From contig NZ_JAHSQD010000026.1 of assembly GCF_020103755.1 (NCBI RefSeq), positions 1-35,719 on the forward strand: a stretch of 35,719 nt of DNA, in the 5' to 3' direction. Source of the DNA: Streptomyces sp. LS1784 (lineage in GTDB: Bacteria; Actinomycetota; Actinomycetes; Streptomycetales; Streptomycetaceae). Below, piece by piece: positions 7,329-15,293 of this stretch. Positions within the stretch are counted from its first letter, which is position 1. The number at the start of each line of letters is the position of its first letter. A program made the translations under genes and the position numbers. The notes under the pieces are model-generated. The model saw only the letters and a list, made by a program, of their open reading frames with translations, was not told the origin of the DNA and did no database searches.

Positions 7329-8486
7329 GTGTCCGACACCCACCGGCCCAGCATCGTCACCCTGCCCACCACCTCCGCCCTGCCCGCCCCCTGGCACAGC
7401 GAGAACGGCACACCCCCGCCATGCCGCCTGATCGCGGCCGACAACAGCTTGCGCGCCGAGGCCGCCTACCGGTTGGCCTGCGAGGGCACCGCCCTGCTCT
7501 GGCAGGGCGACTACCCCGGCGCACTCCGTCTCCTGCACGCCATGCGCCGCCGCGCCGAGCGGCGCCGGCCCCGATCCGCCCCCGGCTCCCCGGCCGAGGC
7601 CTTCCGGCAGCACCGACGGGAGCGCGCCCGCCTCGCGCGCGTCCTCGGCATGCTGCTGGTACCGCTCGGCGCGGATCATCGCGCCCGGCTCCACCGGGCG
7701 CCCGACGTCCGCGAGGCCTGCCTGGCGGCCTACGGACCGCCCCTTGACAACAGAATCGTGTCCCTTCGCGAGCTCCTCGGTGTGATCGGCGCCCACCAGT
7801 GGCGCACCAGGGGCGTCGAGGTTCCGGCCCTCGGCGCCCGCATCCACCCCCACTACGGGGTCTTCTCCCCCGTCCGCGGCGAGTACGTCGACCTCGTCGC
7901 CCGGGCGCCGCTGCCACCTGCCGCCCGAGCCCACTCCACTGCCTATGACCTCGGCACCGGCACAGGAGTGCTCGCCGCGCTCCTCGCCCGGCGCGGCCTG
8001 CGCAAGGTCCTGGTCACCGACACCAATCCGCGTGCCCTCGCCTGCGCCCGCGACAACGCCCACCGTCTCGGTCTCGCCGACCGCATCGAGACCGCCGGCG
8101 CAGGCCTCTACCCTCCCGGCCGCGGCCGAGCCGCCCTGGTCGTGTGCAATCCCCCGTGGCTGCCAGGCCGGCCGAGCTCCGCCCTCGACGAGGGCGTCTA
8201 CGACCGGGACAGCCACATGCTCCACGGCTTCCTCGACGGCCTGGCCGACCGCCTGCTGCCCAGCGGCGAGGGCTGGCTCGTCCTCTCCGACCTCGTCGAA
8301 CACCTCGGCCTGCGGTCCCGCGCCGACCTGCTCGACGCCGTTTCCGGAGCCGGGCTGCGGGTCACCGGGCGCCTCGACACCGTCCCCCGTCACCCTCGGG
8401 CCACCGCCCCCGACCGGGCCGACCCCCTGCTCCGTGCCGCCCGCGCCGCCGAGGTCACCTCACTCTGGAGGCTGGCTCCCGCATGA
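7329..8486 (+). CDS. Class I SAM-dependent methyltransferase (HemK/PrmC-like)
   Basis: This 385-aa protein starts at the GTG at 7329, which has GAGGAGG four bases upstream; an upstream in-frame ATG at 7302 lacks such a site. The N-terminal 200 residues are helical and of unknown function. A Rossmann methyltransferase domain follows: AYDLGTGTGVLAALLARRG is motif I, VLVTDTNPRAL is motif II, and LVVCNPPWLPGRP carries the N-P-P-W motif IV used by N-methyltransferases acting on Gln, Asn or adenine-type nitrogens. The position of the domain and an N-terminal helical part recall PrmC and RlmG-type enzymes, but the substrate cannot be told from sequence. The gene converges on the secreted propeller gene, with a hairpin between them. 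Confidence 0.8.
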   Translation: MSDTHRPSIVTLPTTSALPAPWHSENGTPPPCRLIAADNSLRAEAAYRLACEGTALLWQGDYPGALRLLHAMRRRAERRRPRSAPGSPAEAFRQHRRERARLARVLGMLLVPLGADHRARLHRAPDVREACLAAYGPPLDNRIVSLRELLGVIGAHQWRTRGVEVPALGARIHPHYGVFSPVRGEYVDLVARAPLPPAARAHSTAYDLGTGTGVLAALLARRGLRKVLVTDTNPRALACARDNAHRLGLADRIETAGAGLYPPGRGRAALVVCNPPWLPGRPSSALDEGVYDRDSHMLHGFLDGLADRLLPSGEGWLVLSDLVEHLGLRSRADLLDAVSGAGLRVTGRLDTVPRHPRATAPDRADPLLRAARAAEVTSLWRLAPA

Positions 8487-8500
8487 ACCCCGGCGACCTC

Positions 8501-8538
8501 TAGGAGTACGCCCGTCTCATAGGAGTACGCCCGTCTCA
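8501..8538 (+). repeat. Perfect tandem repeat, 2 x 19 bp
   Basis: TAGGAGTACGCCCGTCTCA occurs at 8501-8519 and again, without a gap, at 8520-8538. It lies just after the methyltransferase stop and before the hairpin at 8568, in a region with no gene (8487-8653). Confidence 0.9.
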
Positions 8539-8567
8539 CTCACTGCGTCACACCATTCGGACGCGAC

Positions 8568-8610
8568 GCCGCTGCTCGGCCCGCTCGTACGGAGCGGACC
8601 GGGCAGCGGC
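8568..8610. terminator. Bidirectional hairpin terminator
   Basis: A 19-base arm (8568-8586), a 5-base loop GTACG and a 19-base arm (8592-8610). All positions pair except two that form G-U wobbles. It lies between converging genes and has no T-tract, which is common for actinomycete terminators. Confidence 0.8.
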
Positions 8611-8653
8611 GGCAGGTGCCAGGCGGCGAACCCGCAACAGGCGGACCGGTCGG

Positions 8654-11362
8654 TCAGCCGTCCGTCTCGTCGTAGCGGCCGCGGCCGAGGCGGCGCAGGT
8701 CGAAGGACCAGATGCCGCGCCCGAAGGTGGCGGCGTAGAGCTTGCCGTCCGGGCCGGTCTTCAGCTGCTGCACCGCGGTGGTGGGCAGGTTGCGGCCGAG
8801 GACCCGCCAGTCGGTGGTGCCCGGCGCACGGTAGAAGGCGGCGAGGTCGGTGCCGAGGGCCAGGCCGCCGTTCGGCAGGATCTTCACCGAGGTGGCGGGG
8901 ACGTCCGGCAGATTGGCCGAGACGTCGCTCCAGGTGGCACCCCCGTCATGGGTCTCGAAGAGGTGGCCGACGCCCGCGCCCGGGCCCTCGGTCCAGGTCC
9001 GCGAGAAGCCGTTGAAGGCGACGAAGACGTGCTGGGCGTTGTTCTCGTCGACCGCGAAGGAGGAGATGTAGCGGTTCGGCAGGGTACCGTCGACCGGCAG
9101 GTTGAGCTGGTGCCAGCCGGTGCCGTCGGTCTTGCCGACCGCGATCCCGCGGCTGAAGCCGACGTTGTTGCACGGACCGCACCAGCCCGCGTACACCGTG
9201 CCGTCGACGGTCGCCACCGCCGTGGCGACGTGGCCGGCGCCCAGGTCGTAGGCGCTGGTCCACTCGCTGCCGCTGCGGATCGCGTAGCCCTTGTGCTGCA
9301 CCCAGACGTGCTGGCCGCCGGCGATCCAGGTGTTGCCGTCCTTCGGGTCGGCGGTGATCGGCGCGATGAAGCGGGCGGCACTGGTGTCCTTGTCCGGCGG
9401 GGCGACCTCGAAGGAGGTTGCCTTGCTCGGGTCCTTCGTCCAACTTCCGTCGTTGGTCGCACAGTTCTGGGTGACCCAGATGTCGAGGTAGACGTATTCC
9501 TCGGCGATGTTGCAACCGTTGGCCGGGTCCACGATCGTGTCGGCGCCGTCTCCGCCGAAGTTGGAGCCCATCACCTTGTCGTGGGCCCGCAGGATCGACT
9601 CGCCGTTGTCCTGGAGACCGCCGCTGACGATCACGCCCCGCCCGGAGCGGTCCGCCGGGTCCTTGCCGACGCCGACCGAGTAGTACTGGAGGGTGTCGAT
9701 GGTGCCGTCGTTGAGCGGCGTCCAGTCCTTGGCGTGCCCGTACGCGTCCAGCTGGCCGTTGCCGGGACGACGGTAGATGCCGCCGTCGTTGCCGACGTAG
9801 ACGTTGACCTTGCCCTGGTAGCTGCCGAAGGCGACGGCATGCTGGTCGGAGTGGGTGGTGGGCGAGCAGTCTCCGGTCTGCTTGGCCGGGTCGATGCTCC
9901 AGCACGGGAAGCCGTTGTTCCAGTACGGCCCGACGGTGGCCCACTTGGAGCCGCCGTCGGTGGTCTCGAAGACCTCTTCGAGACCCGCGTAGACGTGGTC
10001 CGGGTTGGCCGGGTCGACCTGGAGGAACTGGTTGTACCAGGCCTGGATGCCGGGCTGGTATCCCTCGTCCTGGAGGGCGGAGCCGGAGTTCTTCAGCTTG
10101 TCCTTGTCCGCGATCTGGGTCCACGGGCCGAACGGGGAGCCGGACTTGGAGACGTAGATGCCCTTGAGGCCGGTGTCCGGGTCGTTGGCCATGACCTCCG
10201 GGGACTGGTCGATCGCGTAGTAGCGCGAGCCGTCCGCCGAGCGTGCGAAGGTCACGTTGCCGACGTTCGCCGCGTCCGTCGGCAGGTCGCCGAGTGCGCC
10301 GACGCGCTGCCAGGTGCCGTCCGCCGCCTTGCTGTAGAAGCCGTTGTAGCTGTCGCCACTGCGCCAGCCGACCGCCAGGACGACCTTGCCCGGGTCCTTG
10401 GGGTCGATCGCTATGTCGTTGGCGATGTTCTTGTACGGCGCGGCCGGGTCACCGGCCTTCGCACCGCCTGGCAGGTACTCCGGGTTGGGCGCGAACTCCA
10501 GTGTCCACGGGCCGGACAGGTCCGTCGTGGAGTGGCTCCACACGCCGCGGCTGGTGGCCGCCCACACCTTGCCACCGCCGAAGCGCAGCGAGTGGATGAT
10601 GGTCGACTCCAGCTCGGCCCCGCCGACCCGGTTGCCGGGCTGGAACTCGCCGCGCTTCGGGTCCGCGAGCACGTACACGCCGGTGCCGACGTACGAGGTC
10701 GCGCCGGTGTTGGACTCACCGGTGGCGTACCAGAGCCGGCCGCCCTCGTCGAGGTTCAGGGTCCCGGTGGACAGCGTGGGCAGTTTGTCGGCGATCGGCT
10801 CCCAGTGCCCACCGCCGGTGCGGGAGCGGAACACCCCGCCGTTGGCACCGCCCGCGTACACGTAGCCGTCGGCGTCGGCCGCCAGGCCGGTGATCCGGCC
10901 CGTCACCAGGCCGGATCCGCCGCTGGAGTTGGAGTTGACGTCCCGGTAGCGCGGGTCGTCCGAGTTGTAGGGCTTGTCGGTGACGTGGTCCCAGGTGCCG
11001 CCGGTGCGCGGCATGGACTGCAACTGCGCCCAGGCCGCGCTGTAGGCGCCCGGCGCGACCACGCCGGGGGCGGTACGGGCCTCGGTGTACTGCGCAGTGC
11101 CCTCGGCGGAGTTCTCCGCCTCGTCCCCGCCCTCCCCGGCCTCCGTCTCGACCTTCGGGCTGAGGCTCGGGGCTGCGATCGCGCCGGCGGCGCTGCGGAC
11201 CTTCTTGGCGTGCCCCTTCCCGATGTCCGCCTGATGCCGGACCTGCCATGGCTGCGGTTGCGGCGGCACCGACGGCGCGGCAAGCGCCTGAGTGCTGGTC
11301 AGTCCGATCACGGTGAGCGTGACGGCGCTCATGAGCAGCCGTCGTCGTTGCCTGGTGGGCAC
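8654..11362 (-). CDS. Secreted BNR/beta-propeller protein (GH74/Ycf48-like repeats), 902 aa
   Basis: The GTG start at 11362 has GGGGAGG nine bases upstream. Residues 1-28 form an export signal (an RQRRRLLMS charged part, a hydrophobic stretch, then QALAAP); the arginine-rich start makes Tat export possible. After a low-complexity linker the protein consists of repeated propeller strands with Asp-box motifs such as TTDGGSKW, THDGGATW and RTGGGHW, as in sialidase, Vps10 and GH74 xyloglucanase-type folds. ANDIAIDPKDPGKVVLAVG and PANPDHVYAGLEEVF are repeat-linking segments of the kind found in glycosyl-hydrolase-annotated propellers. I see no certain catalytic pair, so enzymatic activity is unproven. 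It is monocistronic between the hairpin at 8568 and the region 11363-11612. Confidence 0.82.
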   Translation of the reverse strand: MPTRQRRRLLMSAVTLTVIGLTSTQALAAPSVPPQPQPWQVRHQADIGKGHAKKVRSAAGAIAAPSLSPKVETEAGEGGDEAENSAEGTAQYTEARTAPGVVAPGAYSAAWAQLQSMPRTGGTWDHVTDKPYNSDDPRYRDVNSNSSGGSGLVTGRITGLAADADGYVYAGGANGGVFRSRTGGGHWEPIADKLPTLSTGTLNLDEGGRLWYATGESNTGATSYVGTGVYVLADPKRGEFQPGNRVGGAELESTIIHSLRFGGGKVWAATSRGVWSHSTTDLSGPWTLEFAPNPEYLPGGAKAGDPAAPYKNIANDIAIDPKDPGKVVLAVGWRSGDSYNGFYSKAADGTWQRVGALGDLPTDAANVGNVTFARSADGSRYYAIDQSPEVMANDPDTGLKGIYVSKSGSPFGPWTQIADKDKLKNSGSALQDEGYQPGIQAWYNQFLQVDPANPDHVYAGLEEVFETTDGGSKWATVGPYWNNGFPCWSIDPAKQTGDCSPTTHSDQHAVAFGSYQGKVNVYVGNDGGIYRRPGNGQLDAYGHAKDWTPLNDGTIDTLQYYSVGVGKDPADRSGRGVIVSGGLQDNGESILRAHDKVMGSNFGGDGADTIVDPANGCNIAEEYVYLDIWVTQNCATNDGSWTKDPSKATSFEVAPPDKDTSAARFIAPITADPKDGNTWIAGGQHVWVQHKGYAIRSGSEWTSAYDLGAGHVATAVATVDGTVYAGWCGPCNNVGFSRGIAVGKTDGTGWHQLNLPVDGTLPNRYISSFAVDENNAQHVFVAFNGFSRTWTEGPGAGVGHLFETHDGGATWSDVSANLPDVPATSVKILPNGGLALGTDLAAFYRAPGTTDWRVLGRNLPTTAVQQLKTGPDGKLYAATFGRGIWSFDLRRLGRGRYDETDG

Positions 11363-11458
11363 GGTGGCGATCCTCCCCTGGAGCCGGTCGCGCGGTCGCG
11401 CGCACTCGGCGGAAACAGGGGGTCAGCCTGCTGGGCCCGCCCGGGCAGGGGGAAGGGC

Positions 11459-11519
11459 CCTACGGTAAGAAGACGGTAATAGTCCTACGGTTTCGAACAG
11501 TTGGCATTCACCGAATGCC
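11459..11519. promoter_or_regulatory. Upstream region of the propeller gene with direct and inverted repeats
   Basis: The 250-base gap 11363-11612 has no gene. It holds the octamer CCTACGGT twice (11459-11466 and 11484-11491), ACGGTAA twice (11462-11468 and 11473-11479), and a perfect 7-bp inverted repeat GGCATTC/GAATGCC with a 3-base spacer (11503-11519). These lie 97-157 bases upstream of the leftward propeller gene and may be regulator sites; no specific factor is suggested. Confidence 0.35.
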
Positions 11520-11612
11520 GGATCACCACCACGTGGACGACCGACTCCGGCCGCTCGGGAGTTCGGCGCCGCACACCGCCACGCGCCGCCAGTCACCGTC
11601 ACGATTCGCCGG

Positions 11613-12341
11613 TCACCGCCCACGCACCCTGCGCCAGAGCATGCGCGCCGAGGCGACCGGGTCGAAGGATCCCGGGCGGTCCCGGGTCAGCGGATAGCAG
11701 GCGAACCCGATCAGTGCCGCTGTGAAGTGGCCGATGCTGGTGTAGTCCCGGCTCTGCTGCACGCCCAGCCCGTAGACCACCAGCACTCCTGCCGCGTACA
11801 GGTACCGCCAGGGCCGCACGATCAGGTAGGTGAGCACCGCGACCACTCCGGCCAGCGCGTAGCTGACGCCGTAGTCCAGGGTGTAGACGGCCCTCGGCGG
11901 GGCCAGCCCGTGGTGGATCGCCCAGCCGAGCACGCCCTCGCTGAGGTAGGTGGCGCCGACGTGCGCGAGCGCCGCCACCGAGATCCAGCGCAGCGTGCCG
12001 AGCCATCGTTCGGCGGGCACGTGGAAGAGGTTGTACAGCAGGAAGTAGGACAGCCAGCCGCCGCCCGAGATCCACAGGGCGCTGGTCACCAGGACGCTGA
12101 CCGGCGAGACCTGGAGGTGGTGGAGGTTGGTCGAACGCCGTTGCAGGATGTGATCGGCGGTCGCCGGATCGACGTGCCGGATCACCTGTGTGGTGACGAG
12201 CAGGATCGCCAGCCAGATGTAGGTGCCCGGCGCGCGCCGGACGTAGGCCCACACCGCGTGGGCGGCACGCGCCCACCAGGGCGGCCGGTGCGCCTCGGGC
12301 CGCCGGTTCGCCTCGGGCCCCCGGGCGGTGCTGCCGGCCAT
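11613..12341 (-). CDS. Rhomboid-like membrane protein, 242 aa
   Basis: The ATG at 12341 has GAGGAGG five bases upstream, which decides the start inside a longer open frame. The protein has about six hydrophobic segments, including GTYIWLAILLVTTQVI, VLVTSALWISGGGWLSYFL, AALAHVGATYLSEGVLGW, YALAGVVAVLTYLIV and YLYAAGVLVVYGLGV. The luminal-loop sequence TNLHHL before segment 2 and the GHFTAALIGFACYP end resemble actinobacterial rhomboid-like proteins. A typical rhomboid has a GxSG serine and a histidine; the GVSYAL segment (DYGVSYALAG) and GHFTAAL fit that pattern loosely, so protease activity is possible but not shown. It is divergent from a second rhomboid-like gene at 12603. Confidence 0.75.
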   Translation of the reverse strand: MAGSTARGPEANRRPEAHRPPWWARAAHAVWAYVRRAPGTYIWLAILLVTTQVIRHVDPATADHILQRRSTNLHHLQVSPVSVLVTSALWISGGGWLSYFLLYNLFHVPAERWLGTLRWISVAALAHVGATYLSEGVLGWAIHHGLAPPRAVYTLDYGVSYALAGVVAVLTYLIVRPWRYLYAAGVLVVYGLGVQQSRDYTSIGHFTAALIGFACYPLTRDRPGSFDPVASARMLWRRVRGR

Positions 12342-12400
12342 CGACGCCTCCTCGACATTCCTCCCCCCCTCACCCTCACCCTCGCCCGGCCCCGCCGCCA

Positions 12401-12435
12401 CCCGCCACCCGCCACCCGCCACCCGCCACCCGCCA
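12401..12435 (+). repeat. Tandem heptanucleotide repeat, 5 x CCCGCCA
   Basis: Five perfect copies of CCCGCCA in a row lie in the gap between the two divergent rhomboid-like genes, upstream of the leftward gene's ribosome site. A partial unit precedes them. The gap 12342-12602 otherwise holds only presumed promoter sequence; TACGCT at 12511-12516 could be a -10 box for the rightward gene. Confidence 0.85.
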
Positions 12436-12602
12436 CGGCGGAGCCCCACGAGAGATCGTCTCCTTCCCACACACCCAGCTCCGGGCCCGACGGCTTTCCG
12501 GCCGTTCGCGTACGCTGGCGCTCTGACCGTCCGGCCGCAGCCTCCCGGCCACGTACCGGGCGAGCCGGTCCCGGGAACCGCCGAGCAAGGGCACCAGGCA
12601 CG

Positions 12603-12893
12603 ATGAGCGATCGCCTCGCAACGAGGACACCGACCGACCCCGCTGCTTCCCGGCACCCTGTGTTGAGAGCCGCCGCCCGACTGCGGCTCACCACGGCGTA
12701 CGTCCTGCTGCTGACCGTGACGGCCTCCTGGCTGGCGAGCCAGGGCCATGCCGAGCGAGCCCGGTTCGTCCGGCACAACAGCAGCAACGTCCACCACATG
12801 GAGGTGGAGACATGTACGAGCACACCTTGCGCCGCTAGCCTCAGACCATGCAGATCCCCCGCCACACACCGAGCCCTCAGCACGAACAGCTGA
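12603..12893 (+). pseudogene. Rhomboid-like gene truncated by prophage insertion
   Basis: The frame from the ATG at 12603 encodes MSDRLATRTPTDPAASRHP, then a first membrane segment (TTAYVLLLTVTASWLASQG) and RFVRHNSSNVHHM. This matches the same stretch of the neighbouring rhomboid-like protein (TYIWLAILLVTTQVI, then RRSTNLHHL). Homology ends at about residue 68. The frame then continues with unrelated residues (CTSTPCAAS) and runs into the integrase start, stopping at 12893. The remaining five or so membrane segments are missing, which fits interruption of the host gene. The 3' part should lie at the right end of the prophage. Confidence 0.7.
12785..12835. other. Probable attL of the prophage
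   Basis: This is where rhomboid-like homology ends and 13-60 bases before the serine integrase start. It includes an imperfectly symmetric element, TCCACC (12790-12795) and GGTGGA (12803-12808), of the type expected for large serine integrase sites. The exact core cannot be fixed without attR or an empty site. Confidence 0.5.
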
Positions 12894-14338
12894 GGGCTTT
12901 CCTGTACGCCCGCGCCAGCCGGGACCTCAAGGGCCGGGGCAGCAGCACCACTGCCCAGATGACCGAGAACCGCCGCGAAGCCGACGACCGCGGGTGGCTC
13001 ATCGTCGACGAGTTCACCGACGACAACCGCTCGGCCTCCCGCTACGCCAAACGGGAACGGAAGCGCTTCGCCAACATGGTCGAGCGCGTCCGCGCGGGCG
13101 AAGCCGACGTCATCGTCACGTGGGAGAACAGCCGCCTCCAACGCGACCTGGAGGTATACGTCCAGATCCGCCAGCTCTGCATGGAGACTGGCACTCTGTG
13201 GTGCTACGGCGGCGACGTCTACGACATGCGCCGACGGCAGGACCGGAAGCGGACCGCACTCGACGCCGTTGCGAGCGAGGACGAGGTCGAGGTCATCCGT
13301 GACAGGAACCTCCGCACGGTCCGACTCAACGCCGAGGCCATGCGCCCCCACGGCCGGGTCCCGACCGGCTACCAGCGCCGATACGACCCCGACAGCGGCG
13401 ACCTGATCGACCAGATCCCGGACCCGGTCTGGGCGCCGGTCATCCGCAGGATCTTCGACGAGTTCGTCGCTGGCACCTCCCCCTACAGCATCGCCCGCAG
13501 GCTCAACGCCGACGGCATCACTACGTCCACCGGAGTGCAGTGGCGCGAGGGCGGCATCCTGGCCATCCTCACCCGGCCCACGTACGCCGGCTATCGGGTG
13601 TTCCAGGGCGAAATCATCGGCACGGCCACCTGGGACCCGCTCATCGATGAGCTGACATGGCAGCAGGCCCGGGCCATCCTCGCCGACCCGGAGCAACGGC
13701 GGACACGCAGCAACGCCGTCGTTCACCTTCTGGTCGGGATCGCTAGATGTGGTGTCTGCACTGGCCCCCTCCGGGCCGTAGATAGCCCGGAGGGGTTGAA
13801 GTACGGGTGCCGCGAACGCTTCTGCACCGCCATTCCGGCGGAGGTGTTGCAGGCCTACGTCGAGGAGCGGCTGTTCCGGTGGCTGGCTGCGCCGGAAGCG
13901 CTCGCGGCATTCCAGGACCCTGACCGCGCCGCGGAGGCCGAGACGGCAGTCGCACTGGTCACGAAGCTGACGGCCGAACTGGATGCCGCCCGTGCCGCGG
14001 CCAAGGCCGGCACTCTCAGCGTGGCCAGTCTGATCGCAGTCGAGGCGGGGACGCTGCCCCGGCTGGCGAAGGCTCAGGCCGCAGCCGAGGCGTTCACTGT
14101 CGCGTCGCCGTTGCTCGTCAGCCTGATGGGATGTAAGGACGTCGAGGACCGATGGGGGGCGCTGGTGCTGGAGCAGCAGCGTTCGGTGCTACGCGAGGTG
14201 GCGACGATCACGTTGAACAGGGCGGCTCGCAAGGGAGACTCCACCCTGCGGGACGGCCGCGTCGTAATGACGCTCGGCCCGAAGCGCCCACCGGCTCAGT
14301 CGTCGGATGCCACGAGCACCGCGCCGTCGAACGGCTGA
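12848..14338 (+). CDS. int: Large serine recombinase (phage integrase), 496 aa
   Basis: The N-terminal resolvase domain (about residues 16-165) has FLYARASRD with the catalytic Ser24, and VIVTWENSRLQRD as the conserved arginine-containing block. A recombinase domain follows (RPHGRVPTGYQRRYD, IRRIFDEFVAGTSPYSIARRLNADGI). Then comes a zinc ribbon with RCGVC and a later pair of cysteines in YGCRERFCTA, and a helical C-terminal coiled coil rich in Ala. These parts are the standard layout of the phiC31/TG1 class, which joins attP and attB without host factors. The ATG at 12848 has no clear Shine-Dalgarno site and lies within 60 bases of attL, so expression in the lysogen may depend on the host promoter of the truncated rhomboid gene. 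Confidence 0.93.
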   Translation: MQIPRHTPSPQHEQLRAFLYARASRDLKGRGSSTTAQMTENRREADDRGWLIVDEFTDDNRSASRYAKRERKRFANMVERVRAGEADVIVTWENSRLQRDLEVYVQIRQLCMETGTLWCYGGDVYDMRRRQDRKRTALDAVASEDEVEVIRDRNLRTVRLNAEAMRPHGRVPTGYQRRYDPDSGDLIDQIPDPVWAPVIRRIFDEFVAGTSPYSIARRLNADGITTSTGVQWREGGILAILTRPTYAGYRVFQGEIIGTATWDPLIDELTWQQARAILADPEQRRTRSNAVVHLLVGIARCGVCTGPLRAVDSPEGLKYGCRERFCTAIPAEVLQAYVEERLFRWLAAPEALAAFQDPDRAAEAETAVALVTKLTAELDAARAAAKAGTLSVASLIAVEAGTLPRLAKAQAAAEAFTVASPLLVSLMGCKDVEDRWGALVLEQQRSVLREVATITLNRAARKGDSTLRDGRVVMTLGPKRPPAQSSDATSTAPSNG

Positions 14339-14799
14339 CGAACGGGGAGCTGGAGGAGGACACCGGTAGAGGCCGGCATCTCGTCAAGGCTGCCGCTCAG
14401 GGCCAGGAGAATGCCGGTCTCGACTCCTTCGCTCTGGATGGCGAAACGTTTCTCCTCCAGGGCCTGAAACATTGCGGCACGCTCCCGGGCGAGCAGATCC
14501 TGCGCAGCCTTGCGCCCGCGGGCGAGGTCGTCACGGAGGCGCTCGCGTTCGCTCGCGATGCCCACCTGGGCGGCGATAGCGAGGTCGCGTTCCTCGATGA
14601 GCGCGGCCCGCTCGGCCGCGGTGTCGCGGAGGGCCTGGAGGACGACGAGGACGCAGATGGTCATGGCGGAGACGATGAGGAGTGCACTGCCGGCGACTGC
14701 CAGCCCGAGCCGGTCAGTGGTGACGCCTACCCCCATGGCTGTGACCCCGGTCGCCGCACCGACCGCCGCCATCATCCGACTGACCTGCACCTGCACCAC
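14296..14799 (-). CDS. Membrane protein with coiled coil, prophage
   Basis: About 167 aa if the GTG at 14799 is used, which lies two bases after the repressor's stop; ATGs at 14775 and 14772 are alternatives, with AGG upstream. Two hydrophobic segments (AAVGAATGVTAMGVGV and LAVAGSALLIVSAMTICVLV) are followed by a charged helix (ALRDTAAERAALIEERDLAI, SERERLRDDLARGRKAAQD) that looks like a cytoplasmic coiled coil. It is probably cotranscribed with the repressor and therefore expressed in the lysogen, a position often used for superinfection exclusion or defence genes. No family is recognised. The last 43 bases overlap the 3' end of the integrase gene antisense. Confidence 0.6.
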   Translation of the reverse strand: MVQVQVSRMMAAVGAATGVTAMGVGVTTDRLGLAVAGSALLIVSAMTICVLVVLQALRDTAAERAALIEERDLAIAAQVGIASERERLRDDLARGRKAAQDLLARERAAMFQALEEKRFAIQSEGVETGILLALSGSLDEMPASTGVLLQLPVRQPFDGAVLVASDD

Positions 14800-14801
14800 C
14801 C

Positions 14802-15278
14802 CTATGCTTCGGCTGCCGCACCCCCGTCGGCGTCGTCGCGCTCGGCTGCTCTTTGTCGGCGAAGGCGGTTCACCATGGCGAGGAACATCTCGCGGTTGAC
14901 CGGATCCGTGATGCCGAGTTCGGTAGCTGCCTCGCTGGGGGTGATGGGTCGTGATCGTACATCGGGATTCGGCCACTCGGGGAGAGATTCGGAGGAGACG
15001 ACTCCGCCTCGGACGAGCAGCTCTCGGACGGGCACTCTGAGTGCCCGGGCCAGGCCTTCGAAGCTGCCGGGCTCGATGGATCGCGTGCCAGCCAGGAATC
15101 GGCTGAGGGTGGACGGGTCGATCCCGGCGTCCTTGGCCAGTTGCGTCTTCCCGCCACCGCGGGGGCTGTCAATGTCGTATCCGGCACGGCGCGCGGCGTC
15201 TGCGACGTAGGCGACAAAGATCGCCAGCCGCCCTGGTGGGAGCCCGCCGGCCTTGCTGCGGGTTTGCTTGGCATCCAT
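14802..15278 (-). CDS. XRE-family HTH repressor (CI-like), 158 aa
   Basis: An N-terminal helix-turn-helix: KTQLAKDAGIDPSTLSRFLAG fits the recognition helices at about residues 44-64, followed by SFEGLARALRVPVRELLVRGG. The C-terminal part (SEAATELGITDPVNREMFLAM) is helical and has no LexA-type peptidase motif, so induction would not use RecA-stimulated self-cleavage. The ATG at 15278 has no Shine-Dalgarno site; TAGCCT at 15291-15286 (minus strand) would place transcription start at or next to the ATG, suggesting a leaderless message. Two perfect operator palindromes lie directly upstream. It probably maintains lysogeny and regulates itself. Confidence 0.85.
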   Translation of the reverse strand: MDAKQTRSKAGGLPPGRLAIFVAYVADAARRAGYDIDSPRGGGKTQLAKDAGIDPSTLSRFLAGTRSIEPGSFEGLARALRVPVRELLVRGGVVSSESLPEWPNPDVRSRPITPSEAATELGITDPVNREMFLAMVNRLRRQRAAERDDADGGAAAEA

Positions 15279-15293
15279 GCACCGAAGGCTAGC

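Noticed and set aside
8948..11479. Plus-strand open frame of 843 codons
   Set aside because: It is antisense to the 902-aa secreted protein, which has a signal peptide, a ribosome site and repeats. High GC content makes such shadows long.
12342..12869. Upstream extension of the leftward rhomboid-like frame
   Set aside because: It crosses the heptanucleotide repeat and the other gene's N-terminus, has no motif, and the ATG at 12341 has a strong ribosome site.
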